7,926 bases of DNA from Lachnospiraceae bacterium (lineage in GTDB: Bacteria > Bacillota > Clostridia > Lachnospirales > Lachnospiraceae). Shown here piece by piece: positions 1 through 5,260 of the stretch (the first letter of the stretch is position 1; each line of letters opens with the position of its first letter). The notes beneath the pieces are model-generated. The model did no database searches, was not told the DNA's origin, and saw only the letters and a list, made by a program, of their open reading frames with translations. Both the position numbers and the translations under genes were made by a program. The DNA is taken from positions 1 to 7,926 of the forward strand of contig CAAGFP010000219.1 of the NCBI GenBank assembly GCA_900769175.1, written 5' to 3'.

Positions 1-140
1 TCATGCGTGGGAATGAAGAATATAGATAGAAAAAGAATGTTTTATGTTGTGTGAAGTATGTTTTTATGTTAAACTTTCTTATGAGCAGAAAGTCTATTAT
101 CTATGGAATAAATTACTTTCATAGAATCTGAAATAAATTC

Positions 141-169
141 TTGAATCTGATAAACTTCACTGCTTAATT
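141..169 (+). promoter_or_regulatory. Candidate promoter of the Rpn-family gene
   Basis: A sigma-A-like pair is visible: TTGAAT at 141-146 (four of six consensus bases) and TTAATT at 164-169 with a 17-base spacer. TG at 161-162 gives an extended -10 context. Transcription would start near 176 and produce a leader of about 75 nt containing the hairpins described below. The -10 hexamer is weak, so this is only the best candidate. The rest of 1-187 shows no convincing gene. Confidence 0.3.
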
Positions 170-187
170 TTCCAAATACAATTTTAG

Positions 188-247
188 CAGGGAGGTTTAC
201 AGTAAGTAGCCTCCTGAGTAGATGTTATTGTTCACAGAAGGAGGTAC
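188..247 (+). promoter_or_regulatory. Leader with two competing hairpins over the SD site
   Basis: CCTCC at 210-214 can pair with GGAGG at 191-195, helped by GTA 206-208 with TAC 198-200 and an outer CA/TG pair, around a five-base loop (201-205). The same strand, CCTCCT 210-215 plus GTA 206-208, can instead pair with AGGAGG 239-244 plus TAC 245-247, which is the ribosome-binding site of the downstream gene, leaving one bulged base and a 23-base loop. The two pairings are mutually exclusive: the first leaves the SD free and the second hides it. The complementarity is seen directly; a regulatory role is inference. It could also be chance, because any SD copy upstream invites such pairing. Confidence 0.4.
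236..245 (+). promoter_or_regulatory. Ribosome-binding site of the full-length Rpn protein
   Basis: AGAAGGAGGT lies four bases before the ATG at 250. It is a near-perfect match to the anti-SD of 16S rRNA and fixes the start of the long protein. Confidence 0.85.
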
Positions 248-249
248 AA

Positions 250-1095
250 ATGAAAGATGAAATATGTTTTGATGCCATTGGCATCACGGATGATGTAATG
301 TTTGGTTCAGTGTTTCAGGACAGTGAAGTTTGCAAAGAATTTCTGCAAAGGATTCTTAGGATAGAAATCATCGAGCTGACAATTGTAGAATGCCAAAAAA
401 GTATTAAAACAAATCTCTTTGGAAAAGGTATCCGTATTGATATTTATGTAAAGGATCAAAATGGCAATTCCTATGATATAGAGATGCAACTGCTGGACAC
501 AAAAGAATTGGCACTTCGTAGCCGATACTATCATAGTGAGATGGATAGTTATCAGATAAAGATTGGGCAGAAATACAAAAACTTGAATGAGTCTATTGTA
601 ATCTTTGTATGTGCATTTGATCCTTTTATGGATTATCGTAGTATCTATACGTTTGAAACAGTATGCAGAGAAAATCCCAAAATAGTATTAATGGATAAAC
701 GTAAAACTGTTTTTATTAATATCTATGGTGACAGAGCGGGAATTGAAGAAAAGACAGTAAATCTTCTTGATTATCTTAGCACAGGAATACCTACTGATAA
801 TTATACGAAAAAGTTGCAATGTAAAGTTGAAGAAATCCGCAATGACGATGATTGGAGGGACAATTATATGACATTGGAAATGAAGATGGATTTGAGATAT
901 GAACAAGGATTAGAACAAGGATTAGAGCAAGGATTAGAACAAGGATTAGAGCAAGGATTAGAACAAGGATTAGAACAATTAACAAATGTTGCTTTAAGAC
1001 TTCGTAATGGCGAAAGTGTAAATCAGCTCCGTGAAGAGGGGATATCTGAGAAAATCATTCAGAATGCACTCGTTATCATAGAAGGAAAGAAATAA
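250..1095 (+). CDS. Rpn-family PD-(D/E)XK nuclease / putative transposase (long form)
   Basis: This 281-aa protein belongs to the Rpn (recombination-promoting nuclease, PDDEXK_2/'Transposase_31'-like) family. The N-terminal part (about 1-180) has the usual marks: a TDDVMF segment near residue 13; GKGIRIDIY with acidic Asp64 followed by YDIEMQ with Glu78 and Gln80, the likely metal-binding catalytic residues; a conserved YYHSEMDSYQIKIGQKYK stretch (93-110); and a hydrophobic strand leading into FDPF (123-126). Residues 202-207 are WRDNYM, and residues 218-244 are tandem EQGL repeats followed by a short helical tail. Members of this family nick or cut DNA, were once called transposases, and in E. 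coli act as toxic anti-phage proteins. The family call is strong; a defence role here is inference. A strong SD supports the start, and a terminator follows. The gene is unrelated in function to the signalling genes downstream and may be a mobile insertion. A nested short gene uses its 3' end. Confidence 0.9.
   Translation: MKDEICFDAIGITDDVMFGSVFQDSEVCKEFLQRILRIEIIELTIVECQKSIKTNLFGKGIRIDIYVKDQNGNSYDIEMQLLDTKELALRSRYYHSEMDSYQIKIGQKYKNLNESIVIFVCAFDPFMDYRSIYTFETVCRENPKIVLMDKRKTVFINIYGDRAGIEEKTVNLLDYLSTGIPTDNYTKKLQCKVEEIRNDDDWRDNYMTLEMKMDLRYEQGLEQGLEQGLEQGLEQGLEQGLEQLTNVALRLRNGESVNQLREEGISEKIIQNALVIIEGKK
854..858 (+). promoter_or_regulatory. Internal SD site of the nested short Rpn protein
   Basis: GGAGG inside the coding sequence, within the Trp202-Arg203 codons, sits nine bases before an in-frame ATG at 868. 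This is good initiation spacing. A weak GATAAT at 796-801 could be an internal -10 element, but no good -35 is seen at normal spacing. Confidence 0.6.
868..1095 (+). CDS. Nested short Rpn protein (RpnS-like candidate antitoxin)
   Basis: This is a 75-aa protein in the same frame as the long nuclease, starting at Met207 and ending at the same stop. It contains MTLEMKMDLRY, then six EQGL tetrapeptides and EQL, then a helical tail with a NGESVNQLREEGIS segment typical of the end of this family. In E. coli, Rpn C-terminal domains are translated separately from an internal start and block the toxic long protein; their dimerising helix carries four-residue repeats of variable number. The features seen here (internal SD, in-frame ATG, tetrapeptide repeat, nuclease domain upstream and absent from the short form) match that layout. 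Separate translation has not been shown and is inferred. Met211 and Met213 are alternative starts with worse SD spacing. Confidence 0.6.
   Translation: MTLEMKMDLRYEQGLEQGLEQGLEQGLEQGLEQGLEQLTNVALRLRNGESVNQLREEGISEKIIQNALVIIEGKK
901..981 (+). repeat. 12-bp tandem repeat encoding EQGL units
   Basis: Six complete copies of GARCAAGGATTA-type units (GAACAAGGATTA or GAGCAAGGATTA) run from 901 to 972, followed by a shortened GAACAATTA. The third base of the Glu codon follows the order A, A, G, A, G, A. Units 3-4 and 5-6 are therefore identical 24-bp blocks, pointing to recent duplication. The unit is a multiple of three, so gain or loss keeps both the long and short proteins in frame. The Gln-Gly-Leu-Glu periodicity predicts a charged helix. 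Confidence 0.95.
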
Positions 1096-1123
1096 TCATT
1101 AACATATGTTCAAGGACGAAAAG

Positions 1124-1169
1124 CCCGTATTACCTGAATCGGGATTGATGTAAAAAGAGTTCCCGTATT
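1124..1169 (+). promoter_or_regulatory. Possible antiterminator / anti-antiterminator hairpins
   Basis: CCCG-T-ATT (1124-1131) can pair with AATCGGG (1137-1143) around a five-base loop, with T1128 bulged. The same AATCGGGA (1137-1144) can instead pair with TCCCG-T-ATT (1161-1169), with T1166 bulged. This second pairing uses bases 1161-1163 of the terminator stem. CCCGTATTA occurs twice (1124-1132 and 1162-1170), which creates the choice. The geometry is that of a transcription attenuator, but the antiterminator stem is weaker than the terminator stem. Regulation is inference. Confidence 0.35.
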
Positions 1170-1184
1170 AATGGAACTCTTTTT
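1152..1184 (+). terminator. Intrinsic terminator between the Rpn gene and the regulator gene
   Basis: A perfect 12-bp stem, AAAAAGAGTTCC (1152-1163) with GGAACTCTTTTT (1173-1184), encloses a nine-base loop. The 3' arm ends in a T-run and the 5' arm begins with an A-run, so it could work in both directions. It ends only ten bases before the SD (1195-1200) of the next gene. Transcription of that gene must therefore read through it or start within it. A weak TTGATG (1145-1150) / ATTAAT (1167-1172) pair with 16-base spacing is a possible overlapping promoter. Confidence 0.8.
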
Positions 1185-1208
1185 GCGATTACATGGAGGA
1201 TGGAATAA

Positions 1209-1976
1209 ATGATAAAAATGCTTCTTGTTGGTGAAATAAATTTTACGCTTAAGAGTTTGAATGAATCATTGAAGGATGGTTTTCAGGTGCAAATTTGTTC
1301 ACAAAATGCGAAAAACGTTAAAGATATGGTTCGCATTTTAAGACCCGGTATTATTGTGATGAATATTCAGGAAATCAATGATGATGTTAGAGAAATCTTT
1401 GAAACATTAAAAACCAAATTGGATCAGATGCCGATACTTGTTATCGGTTCTGCCCGGATTCAGGAAGAAATTAAAATGATGCTTGACGGATTCAAAAGCT
1501 TTCTGATTTTGAACAGACCCATTAAAACGATAGAAATTTTAAATGGATGCTACAGACTTCTTAATCTTGATGTGTTAGAAACGGAGAATAAAACAGAGAC
1601 ACCTCAAACCATAAAAAAGAAAATAATGGTGATTGATGATAATGCGCTTGTTCTTAGAAATATTAAGTCACTTCTGGAAGCGGATTATGAGATTTGCCTG
1701 GCCACCTCGGGAAAACAAGGGCTTGAAACCATTCGAAAGAAGGCAATCGATTTGATTTTACTCGATTATGATATGCCTGAAATGGATGGGAAAGAGTTTT
1801 TTGAGATTATTAAATCGGACGATTCGCTTAAAAACATTCCCGTAATTTTCCTGACTTCGGTTTCGGAACGGGAACATATTCTTGCGGTGCTGAAATTCGT
1901 ACCGTTCGGTTATATATTAAAACCTCCGGCAAGAGATAAATTGTTTGGTATTATTAAAGAGGCATTGGGTGAATGA
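1209..1976 (+). CDS. Response regulator with pseudo-receiver plus receiver, no output domain
   Basis: This 255-aa cytoplasmic protein holds two receiver-type domains. The second (about 138-255) is complete: acidic pair Asp143-Asp144, phosphoacceptor Asp186 in LLDYDMPEMDG, Thr216, and Lys238 in YILKPP. The first (about 1-120) has the same alternating strand/helix pattern, but the acidic pair is Gly8-Glu9, the acceptor position falls on Asn52 (IIVMNIQE), the Thr position is Gly80, and the Lys position is Asn102 (LNRP). It should not be phosphorylated. There is no DNA-binding, GGDEF or other effector domain, so output is probably by protein contact. The SD GGAGGA (1195-1200) is eight bases before the ATG. 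The stop overlaps the start of the hybrid kinase gene (ATGA), which implies translational coupling and a shared pathway. The likely role, inferred, is as final phosphoacceptor for the kinase's HPt domain. Confidence 0.88.
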   Translation: MIKMLLVGEINFTLKSLNESLKDGFQVQICSQNAKNVKDMVRILRPGIIVMNIQEINDDVREIFETLKTKLDQMPILVIGSARIQEEIKMMLDGFKSFLILNRPIKTIEILNGCYRLLNLDVLETENKTETPQTIKKKIMVIDDNALVLRNIKSLLEADYEICLATSGKQGLETIRKKAIDLILLDYDMPEMDGKEFFEIIKSDDSLKNIPVIFLTSVSEREHILAVLKFVPFGYILKPPARDKLFGIIKEALGE

Positions 1977-4900
1977 TAAAGAGTGTAAAATATATTTTTT
2001 TAGTATTATTTATTCTATTTTTTGGCTACCTTTTCGCTGGCCAGATTTTATTACCTGCTGATAAAATAAATATGAGCAATATTTGTTTGGAATATAACGG
2101 AGAATGGTACATGGATTCCGGTGACGGAGAAACTAAGAAAATAGCAATCCCCGGCAGAATTGACAAAGAAACCGGAGTATTAACAACCGTGATTCCGGAT
2201 AATCTTGACGAACACATTACTTGTCTTTGCTTCAGAAGCCAGGATATTAAAGCGTATCTGGATGATGAACTGATTTATGAGTACACTACAGACAATACGC
2301 GTTGGTTTGGTGATATGAGCCCGGAAAGCTATGTCAGCATCCCGATTAAAAGTACGGATTCGGGTAAAATGCTTAAACTCGAAATCGCATCCAGCACGGG
2401 AATCTTGTATCAACCATATCTGGGAACCGAGTTTGGGTTATGGGCTCATCTTTTTCAATTATACGGCGGAGAACTGGTCGTTGCTGCTGTGACATTAATT
2501 ATCGGAGTTCTCACGATTATTATCAGTGTATTATATGGCCTTGTAAATAAAAAGAATCTGGAAATCGAATACCTGGGAATTGGTGTTACATTGGCTGCAG
2601 TATGGTTGATTGCGAATTCGGTTTTCAGACAGCTTATATTCGAAAATGTTTCTATAGCCAGCGATTTTCCGTTCTTAATTGTCATGATTTTACCTTTTCC
2701 GTTCATGATTTATATGAACGAAATCCAAAAGAACAGATATGTGAAATTATACAGCATCGTTGGGTGGTGTGTGGCTTGTATTGATTTGGTTTGTTGTACT
2801 TTATACATTTTGGGAATCTCGCAGATTGGTAAAAGTTTTATTTTTGTTGCTATTGGTTGTTTGCTTGCCATCTTTTCCGTGCTTTTATCATTTATTCTGG
2901 ATTGGAGAAAGAATAAAATAGCCGAATACCGCTATGTTGCATTTGGACTTTTGGGGGCGCTGGTTTCTGCTATTATTCAGTTTGTGGTGTATTTCAACCG
3001 AACAGGAATTTTTCGGGGGGCATATCTTGCAATCGGATTGCTTATTTTACTCTTCGGAGCAGTTATTCATACAATCAAAAGCATTTTCTCAATTGAAAAA
3101 GATAAGCAGGCGGCACTTCTGGCAAATGAAGCAAAAGGAAAATTCCTTGCTAATATGTCACATGAGATTCGAACTCCTATTAATGCGGTTCTCGGAATGG
3201 ATGAAATGATTCTTCGTGAGTGCAGAGATGTTCAGATTAGGGATTATGCTTTGGATATTCAGAATGCAGGGAAGAGTCTTTTGTCTTTGATTAATGATAT
3301 TCTTGATATTTCCAAAATTGATTCGGGGAAACTTGAGATTATCATGGCAGAATATGATTTGAGCAGTCTGATTCACGATACAATCAGTATGATTTCTCAC
3401 AGAGCGAAGACGAAAGACCTTGAAGTGAATCTTTCGCTGGATGATAATCTTCCGTCGAGACTAATCGGAGATGATGTAAGAATCCGGCAGGTACTTATTA
3501 ATATTTTGAACAATGCCGTAAAATATACAAATGAAGGAAGTGTAACGTTGTTTGTATCCGGCGAGAAAAAAGAGGATAAAATCATTCTCCATTTCAGGGT
3601 AACAGATACCGGAATCGGAATAAAGGAAGAAGATCTTCCGAAATTATTCGAAGCATTTTCACGTATTGAAGAAGAACGCAACAGAAATATTGAAGGTACG
3701 GGGCTTGGTATGAGCATCACAATCCAGCTGCTAAAGCTTATGGGAAGCCATCTGGATGTTTCAAGCGTTTATGGTGAAGGTTCCAGTTTTTCCTTTGATT
3801 TAGAACAGAAAATAGCAGATGAGACGCCGATAGGAAATCTGTCTGAGCGGATTAAGAGGCAGGAGCAGGAATATATTTATGAAATATCATTTACGGCTCC
3901 TGAGGCAGATATTCTTTCGGTGGATGATAATGCAATCAACCGAAAGGTATTAAGAAAACTTTTAAAGGATACTCTTATAAAAATTGATGAAGCCGACAGT
4001 GGAGAAGAATGTCTTAAGCGAATTGCTGAGAAAAAATATGATTTGATTTTTCTTGACCATATGATGCCCGGAATGGATGGGATTGAAACATTGCATGCTT
4101 TTCAATCGGTTGAAGGAAATAAAAATCTCGACACACCGGTTGTAGCTCTTACTGCGAATGCGGTTACCGGAGCCAAAGAGATGTATTTAAACAATGGTTT
4201 TAACGCATTTCTTACGAAACCGATTGTGTTTTCCAAACTGCAAGAGACGATGAAGGCGCTTTTACCTGCCCCAAAAATAAAACCCGGAAATGTGAAATTG
4301 GAATACAGTCAGCTTGATAGATTAAATGAAGACAGAATACTGATAGAAAAAGACAATCTGGAAGAAATCAAACAGATTCTGGATTCATTACCTGAAATCA
4401 ATTTGGAATATGCTTATATTCATTCAAATTCGCCATTGGATCTTTATGAAATCATTGTTGATTTCATAAAGATGACCGATCACGAGGCGGATGAACTAAA
4501 CCGTTTCGCTTCACGAATTCATTCCGATGACGAAGCGTTAAAACAATACCGCATCAAGATTCATTCCATGAAAGCCTCTGCGGCAATGATTGGCGCAATG
4601 CATTTAAGCGGTATGGCCAGATTTCTGGAACTGGCTGCCATTCAGGGGAGAATAGATACCATTGAAAATGTAACCCCGGCATTTATCGAGGAATGGCGTA
4701 ATTATAAAGAAAAATTAGGCCCTGTGACGGAACGGGAAATAAGACTGGCCGGAAAGATTGAAAAAGTGGAATTCAATCATGATATTCTGATAGAGCAACT
4801 TTCTTTATTATGTGATGCGATGCAGGAGATTGATGTTGACCGCGCGGACGGAATTGTATCCTTACTTAAAGGCTTTGAGTATCCGCAAGAATACCGGGAT

Positions 4901-4978
4901 AAAATGAATAAACTATTCACAGCCGTAGATGCACTGGATACAAATGAGGTGGTTCGAATTGCCGAAAGTCTGAATTGA
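1973..4978 (+). CDS. 7TM hybrid sensor histidine kinase with receiver and HPt domains
   Basis: This is a 1001-aa membrane kinase. A signal/anchor helix (6-23) is followed by an extracytoplasmic region (about 25-163) that looks beta-rich, then seven hydrophobic segments (about 167-189, 199-216, 231-248, 260-281, 287-309, 320-341, 349-367). This layout resembles 7TMR-DISM sensors. HisKA has His397 in SHEIRTP. The ATPase has Asn514 in the N box (NILNNAVKYT), DTGIGI (545-550), LFEAFSRI (558-565) and GTGLGM (575-580). The receiver has Asp651-Asp652, Asp695 in FLDHMMPGMDG, Thr727 and Lys749. The HPt domain (about 805-915) has His864 in HSMKASAAMIGA. A helical tail of about 80 residues (920-1001) follows, function unknown. 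Its start overlaps the regulator's stop; the SD is AAAGAGG (1956-1962). The expected relay is His397 to Asp695 to His864 and then to Asp186 of the neighbour. The ligand cannot be told from sequence. Confidence 0.93.
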   Translation: MIKSVKYIFLVLFILFFGYLFAGQILLPADKINMSNICLEYNGEWYMDSGDGETKKIAIPGRIDKETGVLTTVIPDNLDEHITCLCFRSQDIKAYLDDELIYEYTTDNTRWFGDMSPESYVSIPIKSTDSGKMLKLEIASSTGILYQPYLGTEFGLWAHLFQLYGGELVVAAVTLIIGVLTIIISVLYGLVNKKNLEIEYLGIGVTLAAVWLIANSVFRQLIFENVSIASDFPFLIVMILPFPFMIYMNEIQKNRYVKLYSIVGWCVACIDLVCCTLYILGISQIGKSFIFVAIGCLLAIFSVLLSFILDWRKNKIAEYRYVAFGLLGALVSAIIQFVVYFNRTGIFRGAYLAIGLLILLFGAVIHTIKSIFSIEKDKQAALLANEAKGKFLANMSHEIRTPINAVLGMDEMILRECRDVQIRDYALDIQNAGKSLLSLINDILDISKIDSGKLEIIMAEYDLSSLIHDTISMISHRAKTKDLEVNLSLDDNLPSRLIGDDVRIRQVLINILNNAVKYTNEGSVTLFVSGEKKEDKIILHFRVTDTGIGIKEEDLPKLFEAFSRIEEERNRNIEGTGLGMSITIQLLKLMGSHLDVSSVYGEGSSFSFDLEQKIADETPIGNLSERIKRQEQEYIYEISFTAPEADILSVDDNAINRKVLRKLLKDTLIKIDEADSGEECLKRIAEKKYDLIFLDHMMPGMDGIETLHAFQSVEGNKNLDTPVVALTANAVTGAKEMYLNNGFNAFLTKPIVFSKLQETMKALLPAPKIKPGNVKLEYSQLDRLNEDRILIEKDNLEEIKQILDSLPEINLEYAYIHSNSPLDLYEIIVDFIKMTDHEADELNRFASRIHSDDEALKQYRIKIHSMKASAAMIGAMHLSGMARFLELAAIQGRIDTIENVTPAFIEEWRNYKEKLGPVTEREIRLAGKIEKVEFNHDILIEQLSLLCDAMQEIDVDRADGIVSLLKGFEYPQEYRDKMNKLFTAVDALDTNEVVRIAESLN

Positions 4979-4979
4979 G

Positions 4980-5043
4980 TCTGTTCGTTTACTTGGAATT
5001 TAATCAGTTTGAATAAAATCTGTTCGAATATTAGTTTGATTTA
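4980..5043 (+). repeat. Degenerate short direct repeats after the kinase gene
   Basis: Four related words follow the kinase stop codon: GTTCGTTTA (4983), GTTTGAATA (5007), GTTCGAATA (5022) and GTTTGATTTA (5034). TCTGTTCG itself occurs at 4980 and 5019. Spacing is irregular (24, 15, 12). They might be an operator cluster or just AT-rich sequence. No clear terminator for the kinase operon was found here. Confidence 0.3.
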
Positions 5044-5074
5044 TATCCGGTACGTTGCTTATTCTTTACTTTAT

Positions 5075-5104
5075 TTATCAAATATGGTAGCATTTTTATA
5101 TAAA
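5075..5104 (+). promoter_or_regulatory. Candidate distal promoter of the chemoreceptor gene
   Basis: TTATCA (5075-5080, four of six consensus bases) and TATAAA (5099-5104, five of six) are separated by 18 bases. Transcription would begin near 5111 and place the stem-loop at 5127-5163 in a leader of about 150 nt. The -10 overlaps a near-palindrome, CATTT..AAATG (5091-5106). Confidence 0.35.
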
Positions 5105-5126
5105 TGTCAAGAATATCCGTGACTTT

Positions 5127-5163
5127 ATTCATGGGATAAATGGCTGTGGTTTATCCTATGAAT
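5127..5163 (+). promoter_or_regulatory. 14-bp stem-loop upstream of the chemoreceptor gene
   Basis: ATTCATGGGATAAA (5127-5140) pairs with TTTATCCTATGAAT (5150-5163) around a nine-base loop; the only non-Watson-Crick pair is G5133-T5157. T-rich sequence follows after CGG (5167-5177), so it may be an imperfect terminator for the kinase operon. It could also be a leader structure or protein-binding palindrome for the chemoreceptor gene. No conserved core of a GEMM-type cyclic-di-GMP riboswitch was recognised around it. Confidence 0.55.
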
Positions 5164-5202
5164 CGGTATTTTATTTTGGGTGAAGATTTTGCTTTGATAT
5201 TT

Positions 5203-5230
5203 TTGTGGCTTAATACGATAGATGTAAAAT
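5203..5230 (+). promoter_or_regulatory. Candidate proximal promoter of the chemoreceptor gene
   Basis: TAAAAT (5225-5230) matches the -10 consensus at five of six bases, and TTGTGG (5203-5208) is a poor -35 sixteen bases upstream. If used, the leader would be only about 25 nt. ACGATAG at 5215-5221 recalls a flagellar sigma -10, but no TAAA lies at the right distance. Confidence 0.3.
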
Positions 5231-5260
5231 ATGATTGTAAAACAGGGGGTATAATGGGGG

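Noticed and set aside
1..54. Possible tail of an upstream gene in frame 1 ending at TGA 52-54
   Set aside because: Only 17 codons are visible and nothing distinguishes them from chance.
73..93. Seven-base-pair hairpin ACTTTCT/AGAAAGT
   Set aside because: It is short and AT-rich with no T-run after it, so it cannot be called a terminator.
250..1095. Reading the Rpn gene as part of an insertion sequence
   Set aside because: Despite the 'transposase' family label, no terminal inverted repeats or target-site duplication were found in the flanks. The family is better described as nuclease/defence genes.
5195..5221. Flagellar sigma promoter for the chemoreceptor
   Set aside because: ACGATAG is similar to the -10 element, but no TAAA lies 14-16 bases upstream.
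4979..5260. Cyclic-di-GMP riboswitch before the chemoreceptor
   Set aside because: Such elements are common before clostridial chemoreceptors, but the conserved GEMM core was not recognised here; only a simple stem-loop is present.
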